A stretch of DNA of 64,000 nucleotides, taken from Pseudoluteimonas sp047602125. GTDB lineage: Bacteria; Pseudomonadota; Gammaproteobacteria; Xanthomonadales; Xanthomonadaceae. Below are positions 1-7,851 of this stretch, in pieces. Numbering within the stretch: the first letter of the stretch is position 1; every line of letters starts with the position of its first letter. The stretch spans positions 930,001-994,000 of the forward strand of contig JASGIB010000001.1 in NCBI GenBank assembly GCA_047602125.1, in the 5' to 3' direction. Made by a program: the position numbers and the translations under genes. The notes beneath the pieces are model-generated. The model was not told the DNA's origin. It did no database searches and was given only the letters and a program-made list of their open reading frames with translations.

Positions 1-323
1 TGGCCCGCGCGGGTCAGGCGGTCGCCGAGCGCATTCAGGCGGTTGGCTTCGGCCTGCAGTTCGCCCAGGCGCGCGGCCATGGCGTTCAGCTCGCGCTGCA
101 TCGACGCCGATTGCGCCTTCTGCGCGGCCAGCTGCGATTCCAGTGACGCCTGGTGCAACGAACCGGCGGCGACGCTGAGGCCGAGGCCAAGCGCCAGCCC
201 GGCACCGACCAGCGCCAGGCGCGCGGCGAACGGGCGACGCACCGCGAGCGCGCCGGCATCGGCGGCGAGGCGTGCGAAGCGCTGGCGCTGCGAGGTGAGA
301 ATGCGGTGGAAAGCGTCCATCAT
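1..323 (-). CDS. M23 family metallopeptidase, N-terminal part (runs off the window)
   Basis: Only the first 107 or so codons are present; the gene continues beyond base 1. The visible protein starts MMDAFHRILTSQRQRF, then has one hydrophobic segment at about residues 36-56, followed by a heptad-like region rich in Gln, Leu and Ala (QLAAQKAQSASMQREL, then LGELQAEANRLNALGDRL). An N-terminal anchor plus periplasmic coiled coil is the usual start of envelope M23 peptidases of the type found next to secA in xanthomonads. The LytM catalytic domain itself is outside the window, so the family call is an inference from this architecture and from position. The start codon is only 6 bp from the divergent start of the DciA-like gene. 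Confidence 0.6.
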   Translation of the reverse strand, partial: MMDAFHRILTSQRQRFARLAADAGALAVRRPFAARLALVGAGLALGLGLSVAAGSLHQASLESQLAAQKAQSASMQRELNAMAARLGELQAEANRLNALGDRLTRAG

Positions 324-329
324 GGTTCC

Positions 330-773
330 ATGTCGAAATCGGCAACCCGCAACCCGCGTGCCTCGTCCCCCGTCGCGGCGCTGGACGCGCTGCTCGAAGG
401 CCCCGGCGGCGATCCGATCCGTCGCGCGCTCTGGCTCGACGCATTGGACCGGCAGTTGCGTCCCCACCTGCCGCTGGCACTGGCCGCGCACGCGCGGCTG
501 GGAAACGTGCACGACGGCAGGCTCGTCTATCTCGTCGATGCCCCGGCCTGGCACGCGCGCTTGCGCCTGGCCGGACCGGGATTGCTCGACGCCGCCCGTT
601 CCATCGGGCTAGAGGTCTCCTCGCTCGTCGTGAAGACGAGCCACGCCGCCCTGGCCGCGCCATCCGCGCCGCCACATCGCCGGGAACCGGATTCCGTTGC
701 CGCGCGCAAGGCTGCCGCGGCGCTCGACCTGTGCAAGGCCGACCGTTCCGGTCCTTCGAGGAAACCTTCCTGA
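330..773 (+). CDS. DciA-like DUF721 protein (putative helicase-loading accessory)
   Basis: A 147-residue protein. Residues from about 14 to 100 fit the DUF721/DciA fold: an N-terminal helix (VAALDALLEG), then LDRQLRPHLPLALAAHARLG and a strand pair GRLVYLVDAPAWHARLR, followed by a basic tail. DciA proteins assist loading of the replicative helicase in bacteria lacking DnaC; that function is known for the family and not shown here. A longer reading frame begins further upstream, but the ATG at 330 gives the expected domain start, and the upstream codons overlap the divergent M23 gene. It converges with lpxC, leaving 139 bp between the two stop codons. Confidence 0.7.
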   Translation: MSKSATRNPRASSPVAALDALLEGPGGDPIRRALWLDALDRQLRPHLPLALAAHARLGNVHDGRLVYLVDAPAWHARLRLAGPGLLDAARSIGLEVSSLVVKTSHAALAAPSAPPHRREPDSVAARKAAAALDLCKADRSGPSRKPS

Positions 774-835
774 CCCACCGGCGGACCGGAGGGGACGCGG
801 CATGCTACCGGCCACCCCCTCACGGCGCGTTAACA

Positions 836-850
836 GAAAGCTAGGCTTTC
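836..850. other. Short hairpin in the DciA-like/lpxC convergent gap
   Basis: GAAAGC-TAG-GCTTTC forms a perfect 6 bp stem in an unusually AT-rich patch of this GC-rich region. It lies between two convergent genes and could act as a bidirectional transcription end, but it has no long T-run on either side. Nothing else is recognised in the gap 774-912. Confidence 0.3.
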
Positions 851-912
851 GCTAACCGAAAGTTAAATTTCTGTAAAATTCGGGAAAGGTTCACATTCCC
901 GGGGAAGACGCC

Positions 913-1833
913 TCAGGACTGCGGCACCGGGGACATCGGCGGCATGTAGGCGACGGGCACCGTCGCGCCCTCGGGATAAGTCGCTTCTTCCCAGCTTTCC
1001 CGTTCCTCGAGCAGCGCACGCACGAGCTTGTTGTTGAGCGCGTGCCCGGACTTGAAGGCGACGTAGGCGCCGACGATCGGATGGCCGGCAAGGTACAGGT
1101 CGCCGACCGCGTCGAGGATCTTGTGGCGCACGAACTCGTCGGCGTAGCGCAGGCCGTCCTCGTTCAGTACCCGGTATTCGTCGAGGACGATCGCGTTGTC
1201 CATCGAACCGCCGAGGCCCAGGTTGCGTTCGCGCATGAACTCGAGGTCGCGCATGAAGCCGAAGGTGCGCGCGCGGCTGACTTCCTTGACGTAGGTCGTG
1301 GTCGAGAAATCCACCACCGCGCGCGAAGCCGAGGCCGGGATCGCCGGATGGTCGAACTGCACGGTGAAATCGAGCTTGAAGCCGTCGTAGGGTTCGAAGC
1401 GCGCGATCTTGTCGCCATCGCGCACTTCCACCGGATGCTTGATGCGGATGAAGCGCTTGGGCGCGTCCTGCTCGACGATGCCCGCCGATTGCAGCAGGAA
1501 CACGAACGGCCCGGAGGAGCCATCCATGATCGGCACCTCCGGCGCGGACAATTCGATGCTGGCGTTGTCGATGCCCAGGCCAGCGAGCGCCGACAGGAGG
1601 TGTTCGACCGTCATCACCGATCCGTTCGCGCGCGACAGGCCGGTGCAGAGCATGGTTTCGGTCACGAGGTCCGCGCGCGCCGGGATTTCGACTTCCGGAT
1701 CGAGGTCGGTGCGGCGGAACACGATGCCGTGGTCGACCGGCGCCGGGCGCATGGTCATGTACACCTTTTCCCCGCTGTGCAATCCCACGCCGGTGGCGCG
1801 GATCACGTTGCGGAGGGTGCGCTGCAGCGGCAT
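913..1833 (-). CDS. lpxC: UDP-3-O-acyl-N-acetylglucosamine deacetylase LpxC
   Basis: Zinc deacetylase that commits UDP-3-O-acyl-GlcNAc to lipid A synthesis; cytoplasmic. The 306-residue protein has the zinc ligands in their usual places: His78 in TVEHLLSAL, His237 and Asp241 in RHKILDAVGD, and catalytic His264 in KSGHALNNKL. These match the E. coli numbering shifted by one. The chosen start, MPLQRTLRNVIRATGVGLHS, matches the family N-terminus; an upstream in-frame ATG would add 12 residues (MRAVHGPRRTRR) that look like non-coding sequence. It is the last gene of the dcw cluster, 225 bp after ftsZ, and that gap holds three hairpins, so transcription from ftsZ may be reduced or lpxC may have its own promoter. 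Confidence 0.97.
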   Translation of the reverse strand: MPLQRTLRNVIRATGVGLHSGEKVYMTMRPAPVDHGIVFRRTDLDPEVEIPARADLVTETMLCTGLSRANGSVMTVEHLLSALAGLGIDNASIELSAPEVPIMDGSSGPFVFLLQSAGIVEQDAPKRFIRIKHPVEVRDGDKIARFEPYDGFKLDFTVQFDHPAIPASASRAVVDFSTTTYVKEVSRARTFGFMRDLEFMRERNLGLGGSMDNAIVLDEYRVLNEDGLRYADEFVRHKILDAVGDLYLAGHPIVGAYVAFKSGHALNNKLVRALLEERESWEEATYPEGATVPVAYMPPMSPVPQS

Positions 1834-1947
1834 TCGGCGGGTCCGTCGGGGGCCGTGCACTGCGCGCACGGCGGGAAACGCGGGGAGGTTAGCACGCAGG
1901 TCGATGAACCAGAACGCACTGGCGCGGGAGGCGTTGACCGGAGAAAC

Positions 1948-2044
1948 GGCCTGCCGAAGCCGGCAGGCCCTGGAAGCCCGCCGGGCTGGCGACCCGGCGG
2001 GAAGGACATGGCATTCGACCCATTCCCCTTCGCAACGCGAAGGG
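1948..2044. terminator. Three consecutive hairpins between ftsZ and lpxC
   Basis: Read on the minus strand after the ftsZ stop: CCCTTCGC-GTT-GCGAAGGG (2026-2044), CCCGCCGGG-(7 nt)-CCCGGCGGG (1977-2001), and GGCCTGCCG-GCTT-CGGCAGGCC followed by GTTTCT (1948-1969). All three stems are perfect. The last has a short T-rich tail and is the most terminator-like. Together they probably separate ftsZ and lpxC transcription, or stabilise the 3' end of the ftsZ mRNA. Termination is inferred from structure only. Confidence 0.5.
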
Positions 2045-2058
2045 TGATGGGGACATCG

Positions 2059-3303
2059 TCAATCGGCCTGGCGGCGCAGGAAAGCAGGAATGTCGAGGTA
2101 GTTGCCTTCGCCGCCGAAATCGGCAGCCGCGGGCGCCGGTGCCGATTCCCCGCCGCGTCCCCGCAGGTTGGCGGCGATGCCGGCGTTCGGGCGGAACGGA
2201 TCGGCGACCTCGTCGATCATCATGCCGGTGGTGCCGTCGCGCTTGCCCTGGGTGTTCACCAGTTGCACCTGCGGGCGGCGCTGCTGCTCGCGACCATGGT
2301 TGTAGCCGAAGTCGTCGCGCGGCAACGGCTGGCGCGCGACCGCGCGGTTCAACCCGGTCGCGACCACGGTCACCTTCACCTCGTCCTGCATGTCCGGATC
2401 GAGCACGGTACCGATGACGACGGTCGCGTCCTCGGAAGCGAAGTTCTCGATGGTACGGCCGACTTCGTCGAACTCGGCCATGGTGAAGTCCGGGCCGGCG
2501 GTGATGTTGACCAGGATGCCGTTCGCACCCGACAGGTTGACGTCGTCGAGCAGCGGATTCTGGATCGCGCTTTCGGCCGCGGCCTGCGCGCGGTCGTCGC
2601 CGCGGGCGGTGCCGGTGCCCATCATCGCCAGGCCCATCTCGGCCATGACCGTGCGCACGTCGGCGAAGTCGACGTTGATCAGGCCCGGGCGCACGATCAG
2701 GTCGGCGATGCCCTGCACCGCGCCCTGCAGCACGTCGTTGGCGGCGCGGAACGCCTGGATCATGGTCGCGTTGCGGCCGAGCACGGTGATCAGCTTCTCG
2801 TTCGGGATCGTGATCAGCGAATCGCAATGCTGGCTCAGTTCCTCGATGCCCTTCAGCGCCACCTGCATGCGGCGGCGACCTTCGAACGGGAACGGCTTGG
2901 TCACGACCGCGACGGTGAGGATGCCCATTTCCTTGGCGAGCTGCGCCACGACCGGCGCCGCGCCGGTGCCGGTGCCGCCGCCCATGCCGGCGGTGATGAA
3001 CACCATGTCCGCGCCCTGCAGCGCATCCATGATGCGTTCGCGGTCTTCCAGCGCGGCCTGGCGGCCGACTTCCGGATTCGCGCCCGCACCCAGGCCTTTC
3101 GTCACGTTGCTGCCGAGCTGCAGCTGCAGCTTCGCACCGCAGTTCTTGATCGCCTGCGCGTCGGTGTTCGCGGTGATGAATTCCACGCCGTCCACGCTGC
3201 TGTTGACCATGTGCGCGACCGCGTTGCCGCCGCCGCCGCCCACGCCGACCACCTTGATGACCGCGTTCGGGGCCATCTTTTCAACCAGTTCGAAATGCGC
3301 CAT
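2059..3303 (-). CDS. ftsZ: Cell division tubulin homologue FtsZ
   Basis: GTPase that polymerises into the Z ring at midcell. The 414-residue protein has the glycine-rich N-terminus (VVGVGGGGGNAVAHM), the tubulin signature GGGTGTG at residues 108-114, and the T7 synergy loop region INVDFADVRTVM. A variable linker leads to the conserved C-terminal peptide (LDIPAFLRRQAD) that binds FtsA and ZipA. The start is the ATG giving MAHFELVEKMAPNAVIKV, preceded on its strand by AGAGGACAAGG as ribosome-binding site; an upstream ATG would add 21 unsupported residues. Unlike every earlier junction in the cluster, ftsA and ftsZ are separated, by 183 bp, so ftsZ may have extra promoters or mRNA-level control. 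Confidence 0.98.
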   Translation of the reverse strand: MAHFELVEKMAPNAVIKVVGVGGGGGNAVAHMVNSSVDGVEFITANTDAQAIKNCGAKLQLQLGSNVTKGLGAGANPEVGRQAALEDRERIMDALQGADMVFITAGMGGGTGTGAAPVVAQLAKEMGILTVAVVTKPFPFEGRRRMQVALKGIEELSQHCDSLITIPNEKLITVLGRNATMIQAFRAANDVLQGAVQGIADLIVRPGLINVDFADVRTVMAEMGLAMMGTGTARGDDRAQAAAESAIQNPLLDDVNLSGANGILVNITAGPDFTMAEFDEVGRTIENFASEDATVVIGTVLDPDMQDEVKVTVVATGLNRAVARQPLPRDDFGYNHGREQQRRPQVQLVNTQGKRDGTTGMMIDEVADPFRPNAGIAANLRGRGGESAPAPAAADFGGEGNYLDIPAFLRRQAD

Positions 3304-3335
3304 GACCTTGTCCTCTCTTGTAAGTGCCGGGACTG

Positions 3336-3480
3336 GGGACTCGGGACTCTGGACTCGGGAACACACCCGAGAGCGAGACCGGCCTTCGTGCCGACGTTTC
3401 TAGTTGTGTGTCGCCGTAACGCCTGCCTACCGCCTACCGCCGTTCACTTCCATCTCCCGCTCTTGCGAGTCCCGAGTCCC
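3336..3480. repeat. Heptanucleotide repeats as a long-range inverted pair between ftsA and ftsZ
   Basis: GGGACTCGGGACTC at 3336-3349 is two tandem GGGACTC units, with a related GGACTCGGGA just downstream. Its exact reverse complement GAGTCCCGAGTCCC lies at 3467-3480. The two 14 bp arms could pair across about 117 nt in the ftsA-ftsZ mRNA. The ftsA stop is only 6 bp beyond the second arm. Confidence 0.75.
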
Positions 3481-3486
3481 GTATTT

Positions 3487-4722
3487 CTAGAATTCGCCGC
3501 GGTACCAGTCCTTCAACTTGTTGAAGAGGCTGCCGGCGCGCCCGGTCGGGATCACCGGCCGGCGCGGATGCTCGATCTGGCTGCCCATCAGCAACAGGCC
3601 CACGCCGGTGGCGTGCACCGGGTTGTTGACCACCTCGCCGAGGCCGGTGACGTGCTGCGGAACGCCGACGCGCACCGGCATCTGCAGCATTTCCTCGGCG
3701 AGCTCGACCACGCCTTCCATCTTCGAAGCGCCGCCGGTGAGCACCATGCCGGCGCGAACGAGTTCCTCGAAGCCGCTGCGGCGCAGTTCCGCCTGCACCA
3801 TTTCGAAGATTTCCTCGTAGCGGCCCTGCACCGCCTGCGCCAGCGCATGCCGCGGCAGGCGGCGCGGCGGACGGTCGCCGACGCTCGGCACCTGGATCGA
3901 TTCCTCCGCCGTCGCCATCTGCGCCAGCGCGCAGGCGTAGCGCACCTTGATTTGCTCGGCTTCCGGCGTCGGCGTGCGCAGCATGTGCGCGATGTCGTTG
4001 GTGACGTGGTCGCCGGCGATCGGCAGCGACGCGGTGTGGCAGATCGCGCCCTGCACGAACACCGCGAGGTCGGTGGTGCCGGCGCCGATGTCGACCAGCA
4101 CCACGCCGAGTTCGCGTTCGTCGCCGGTCAGCACCGCGGTCGCCGAGGCGAGCGGCGCGAGGATCAGGTCGTCGACCTGCAGCCCGCAGCGCTGCACGCA
4201 CTTGCTGATGTTGGCCGCGGCCGACTGCGCGCACACGACGAGGTGCGCGTGCACTTCCAGGCGCACGCCGGTCATGCCGACCGGGTTGCGGATGCCTTCC
4301 TGCGAATCGTCGAGCACGTATTCGCGCGGGATCGCGTGCAGGATCTTCTGGTCGGCCGGGATCGCCACCGCCTTGGCCGCGTCCAGCACGCGGTCGAGGT
4401 CGGCCCACGTCACCTCGCCGTCGCGGATCGGGACGATGCCCGGCGAATTCTTGCACTGCACGTGGTTGCCGGAAATCGAGGCGTACACACTGCGGATCTC
4501 GCAGCCGGCCATCAGCTCGGCCTCCTCCACCGCGCGCTGGATCGACTGCACGGTCGATTCGATGTCCACCACCACGCCGCGCTTCAGGCCGCGCGATTCG
4601 TGGGTGCCGATGCCGATCACTTCGATCGGGTTGCCCGGCGCGTACTCGCCGACCAGCGCCACCACCTTGGAGGTGCCGATGTCGAGCCCGACGATGAGGG
4701 CCTTGTCGCCTTTGCGGTTCAT
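3487..4722 (-). CDS. ftsA: Cell division protein FtsA
   Basis: Actin-like ATPase that tethers FtsZ filaments to the membrane. The 411-residue protein shows the phosphate-1 loop VGLDIGTSKVVALVGE near the N-terminus, phosphate-2 VVLVDIGAGTTDLAVF, the adenosine-site region VLTGGASKMEGV, and a C-terminal amphipathic helix (SLFNKLKDWYRGEF) for membrane binding. The SHS2 insertion domain sits between the first motifs, as is typical of FtsA. The ATG at 4722 overlaps the ftsQ stop as ATGA, which supports this start over longer readings that run into ftsQ. Confidence 0.97.
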   Translation of the reverse strand: MNRKGDKALIVGLDIGTSKVVALVGEYAPGNPIEVIGIGTHESRGLKRGVVVDIESTVQSIQRAVEEAELMAGCEIRSVYASISGNHVQCKNSPGIVPIRDGEVTWADLDRVLDAAKAVAIPADQKILHAIPREYVLDDSQEGIRNPVGMTGVRLEVHAHLVVCAQSAAANISKCVQRCGLQVDDLILAPLASATAVLTGDERELGVVLVDIGAGTTDLAVFVQGAICHTASLPIAGDHVTNDIAHMLRTPTPEAEQIKVRYACALAQMATAEESIQVPSVGDRPPRRLPRHALAQAVQGRYEEIFEMVQAELRRSGFEELVRAGMVLTGGASKMEGVVELAEEMLQMPVRVGVPQHVTGLGEVVNNPVHATGVGLLLMGSQIEHPRRPVIPTGRAGSLFNKLKDWYRGEF

Positions 4723-5453
4723 GTCCTTCCCTGCGTTGCCGGCGCCGTCGCGGCCGACGGCGTCGACCAGCTGAGCGCGAAACCATTGGTGTAGCGGAGA
4801 TCCGCGCGTTGCAGCGGCAACTGCTTCTGCGAGAGCAGTTGCGGCAACAGCCCGGCGAAACGGGTCAGGCGCAGGCGCGCCTCGCGGCTGCCGATCTCGA
4901 CCTGCACGCCGCTGGACAGCGTCAGCGACCAGCTGCCGCGCGCGTCGAGTTCGAGCGAACGCACGTCGAACCCGGTCGGCGCGAACAGTTCGCGCGATTC
5001 GTTGTACATCGCGACCACGTCGGCGACGCGCGCGTCCGGGCCGTCGAGCAGCGGCAGGTTCGCCGGCGGCTTCACGTTGGCGGCCGGGAACAGCTCGCCC
5101 TCCTCCGACAGCAACCGGTCGTCGCCCCAGCGCGCGAACGGGCGGTGTTCGACGATGCGCACCTCGAGCACGTCCGGCCAGCGCTTGTGCACTTCGGCGC
5201 GTTCCACCCACGGCACCGCGGCGACCGCCGCCTGCGCGCGGTCCAGGCGCACGGCGAAGAAGCCCTGGCGCGCGTACGGGATCAATGCCGCGCGCACCGC
5301 CGCCGGATCCACGCGTTCCACGTGGCCCTGCAGGCGCAGCGTCTTCAGCGGCCAGCGCTCGGCGCCGATCCAGCCGTTGACCAGCGCGACCACCGGCAAC
5401 GCGACCAGCGCCACCGCGAGCAACCAGGCCAGCGCGCGCAACAGGCCGCTCAT
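4719..5453 (-). CDS. ftsQ: Cell division protein FtsQ
   Basis: Bitopic divisome protein that links early cytoplasmic and late periplasmic components through FtsB and FtsL. The 244-residue protein has a short cytoplasmic tail, one membrane segment (LLAVALVALPVVALVNGWIG), then the POTRA domain (LKTLRLQGHVERVDPAAVRA through VPWVERAEVHKRWPDVLEVR) and the beta domain with EHRPFARWGDDRLLSEEGELF. The start MSGLLRALAW overlaps the ddl stop by 4 bp (ATGA), and its own stop overlaps the ftsA start in the same way, so the three genes are probably translationally coupled. Confidence 0.95.
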   Translation of the reverse strand: MSGLLRALAWLLAVALVALPVVALVNGWIGAERWPLKTLRLQGHVERVDPAAVRAALIPYARQGFFAVRLDRAQAAVAAVPWVERAEVHKRWPDVLEVRIVEHRPFARWGDDRLLSEEGELFPAANVKPPANLPLLDGPDARVADVVAMYNESRELFAPTGFDVRSLELDARGSWSLTLSSGVQVEIGSREARLRLTRFAGLLPQLLSQKQLPLQRADLRYTNGFALSWSTPSAATAPATQGRT

Positions 5454-6409
5454 GCGCGCGGCTCCAGCGATTGTTCGAGGATGCGCCAGCACAGCTCGTC
5501 GAATTCCACGCCGAGCTGGCGCGCGGCCTTCGGCACCAGCGAATGGCTGGTCATGCCCGGCGCGGTGTTCACTTCGAGCAGGAACAGGTTGCCGGCGCCA
5601 TCGCGCATCACGTCGACGCGGCCCCATCCATCGCAGCCGGCGGCGCGGAACGCGGCCAGCGCGAGCGCGCGGATCGCGTCTTCCTGCGCACCTTCGAGGC
5701 CCGGGCAGAGGTACTGCGTGTCGTCCGCGACGTACTTGGCGTTGTAGTCGTACCAGCCCTGCCTGGGCACGATGCGGATCGAGGGCAGCGCGATGTCGCC
5801 GAGCACGCCGACCGTGAGCTCGTCGCCGACGATCATCTGTTCCATCAGCATCTCGCCGCCGTAGTCGCGGGCGACGCGGATCGCCTCGTCGATGCCGGCT
5901 TCGTCGACGACGCGGGCGACGCCGACGCTGGAACCCTCGCTCGACGGCTTCACGAACACCGGCAGGCCGAGGCGTAATGCCGCAGCGCGCACGTCCGTGC
6001 CCGGCGCGAGTCGTTCGAAGCGCGGGGTCGGCAAGCCCGCGCTCATCCACACCTGCTTGGTGCGGATCTTGTCCATGGTCAGCGCGCTGCCGAGCACGCC
6101 GGGACCGGTGTACGGGACTTCCAGCGCTTCGAGCAGCCCCTGCAGCACGCCGTCCTCGCCGCCGCCGCGGTTGCCGTGCAGGATGTTGAACACGCGGTCG
6201 AACTTGCCGTGCACCAGCGCGTCGACCAGCGCCGGGATGCCGTCCACCGCATGCGCATCGACGCCGCGCGAACGCAACGCCTCGAGCACGTTGCGCCCGG
6301 AATCGAGCGAAACCTCGCGCTCGGCGCTGCTGCCGCCCATCAGCACGGCGACGCGGCCGAACGCATTCGCGTCGGTGCTGCGCAACGGCGGGAAGGCATG
6401 TGCGCTCAC
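5450..6409 (-). CDS. ddlB: D-alanine--D-alanine ligase
   Basis: ATP-grasp enzyme that makes the D-Ala-D-Ala dipeptide used by MurF. The 319-residue protein has the N-terminal motif VAVLMGGSSAEREVSLDSG, the loop HGNRGGGEDGVLQGLLE, the ATP-binding lysine region FVKPSSEGSSVGV, the grasp motif DGWGRVDVMRD, and the C-terminal FLLEVNTAPGMTSHSLVPKA, which contributes metal and D-Ala ligands. The start is a GTG at 6409 that overlaps the murC stop (GTGA); the next gene, ftsQ, starts inside its last codon. Confidence 0.96.
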   Translation of the reverse strand: MSAHAFPPLRSTDANAFGRVAVLMGGSSAEREVSLDSGRNVLEALRSRGVDAHAVDGIPALVDALVHGKFDRVFNILHGNRGGGEDGVLQGLLEALEVPYTGPGVLGSALTMDKIRTKQVWMSAGLPTPRFERLAPGTDVRAAALRLGLPVFVKPSSEGSSVGVARVVDEAGIDEAIRVARDYGGEMLMEQMIVGDELTVGVLGDIALPSIRIVPRQGWYDYNAKYVADDTQYLCPGLEGAQEDAIRALALAAFRAAGCDGWGRVDVMRDGAGNLFLLEVNTAPGMTSHSLVPKAARQLGVEFDELCWRILEQSLEPRA

Positions 6410-7851
6410 GTGCCCTCCCCCGCGAAACCCTGCGTCGCCAGCGCCTGCGCCGCGGCGCCGATGTCGCCCGCGCCCATCAGCAGCACCAGGTCGCCGTCCT
6501 GCAGCACGTCGGGCAGCACCGTGGCGAGTTCGGAGGCGGCGTTCACCACGACCGGATCGACGCGGCCGCGGGTGCGGATCGCGCGCGCCAGCGACTTCGC
6601 GTCCGCGCCGGCGATCGGCGCTTCACCGGCCGGGTACACCTCGGTCAGCACCAGCGCGTCGGCTTCCGACAGCACCGCGGCGAAGTCGTCGAACAGGTCG
6701 CGGGTGCGCGAATAACGATGCGGCTGGAACGCGACCACGAGGCGGCGCTGCGGCCAACCGCCGCGCGCGGCCGCGAACACCGCCGCGAGTTCGCGCGGAT
6801 GGTGGCCGTAGTCGTCGACCAGCGTCGCGGTGCCGCCGCGCGGCAGCGTCGCGTCCGCGAGCACGTTGAAGCGGCGGCCGATGCCGGCGAACTGGCGGAA
6901 TGCGTTCGCGATTTTTTCCGGCGCGACGCCGAGCTGCCAGCCGACCGCGGCCGCGGCCAGCGCGTTCTGCACGTTGTGCAGGCCCGGCAGCGCGAGCTCG
7001 ACCTCGCTGCGCGTGCCGTCGGGCAGGCACAGTTCGAAGCGCATCGCGGCACCGGCCTGGCGCACGTTTTCCGCGCGCACATCGGCTTCGGGCGACAGGC
7101 CGTACGTGGTGACGTGGCGCGGCATGTCCGCCGCGAGCTTCGCCACTTCCGCATCGTCGATGCACAACACCGCGAGGCCGTAGAACGGCAAGCGGTGCAG
7201 GAATTCGGAGAACGCGGCCTGCACTCGGGCGAAATCGCCGCCGTAGTTCTCCAGGTGGTCGGCGTCGATGTTGGTAACGATCGCGACCAACGGGTTCAGG
7301 CGCAGGAAACTGCCGTCGCTTTCGTCGGCTTCGGCCACGAGCCACTGGCCCTGGCCGAGCCTGGCGTTGGCGCCGGCCGCAAGCAATTGCCCGCCGATCA
7401 CGAAGGTCGGGTCGAGGCCGCCTTCGCCGAGCACGCTGGCGGTGAGCGATGTGGTGGTGGTCTTGCCGTGCGTCCCCGCGACCGCGATGCCGCGGCGGAA
7501 ACGCATCAGCTCGGCCAGCATCTCCGCGCGCGGCACGATCGGGATGCGTTGCGCGCGCGCTTCCATCAGTTCCGGGTTGTCCGGCCGGATCGCGCTCGAC
7601 ACCACGATGCAGTCGGCGCCGAGCACGTTCGCCGCGGCGTGGCCGCGCAGCACGCGTGCGCCGAGCGCGGCCAGCCGCCGGGTCGCCGCGTTGTCGGCGT
7701 TGTCCGAACCGGAGACCTCGTAGCCGAGCGTGCACAGCACTTCGGCGATGCCGCTCATGCCGACGCCGCCGATGCCGACGAAATGCACGCGCCGGTGCTG
7801 GCTGGCGAGATCGCCCTGGTGCTGCAGGCGGCCGTGCAGGTTGCGCTTCAC
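6406..7851 (-). CDS. murC: UDP-N-acetylmuramate--L-alanine ligase MurC
   Basis: First Mur ligase, which adds L-Ala to UDP-MurNAc in the cytoplasm. The 481-residue protein has the N-terminal Rossmann motif VHFVGIGGVGMSGIAEVL, the P-loop VAGTHGKTTTTSL, the central YGHHP region (VDDYGHHPRELAAV), and the C-terminal domain ending with LLMGAGDIG. The start is the GTG at 7851 (VKRNLHGRLQ), whose first bases form the murG stop (GTGA); longer readings run into murG in another frame. Confidence 0.97.
   Translation of the reverse strand: MKRNLHGRLQHQGDLASQHRRVHFVGIGGVGMSGIAEVLCTLGYEVSGSDNADNAATRRLAALGARVLRGHAAANVLGADCIVVSSAIRPDNPELMEARAQRIPIVPRAEMLAELMRFRRGIAVAGTHGKTTTTSLTASVLGEGGLDPTFVIGGQLLAAGANARLGQGQWLVAEADESDGSFLRLNPLVAIVTNIDADHLENYGGDFARVQAAFSEFLHRLPFYGLAVLCIDDAEVAKLAADMPRHVTTYGLSPEADVRAENVRQAGAAMRFELCLPDGTRSEVELALPGLHNVQNALAAAAVGWQLGVAPEKIANAFRQFAGIGRRFNVLADATLPRGGTATLVDDYGHHPRELAAVFAAARGGWPQRRLVVAFQPHRYSRTRDLFDDFAAVLSEADALVLTEVYPAGEAPIAGADAKSLARAIRTRGRVDPVVVNAASELATVLPDVLQDGDLVLLMGAGDIGAAAQALATQGFAGEGT

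Noticed and set aside
1042..4794. A 1250-codon open frame on the plus strand opposite lpxC, ftsZ and ftsA
   Set aside because: It is antisense to three clearly identified genes; GC-rich codon bias leaves long open frames on the opposite strand. The protein is rich in His, Arg and Asp with no domain pattern.
4719..6050. A longer FtsQ reading frame starting inside ddlB
   Set aside because: The added N-terminal residues are out-of-frame ddlB sequence; the ATGA overlap at 5450-5453 gives the normal FtsQ start before its membrane helix.
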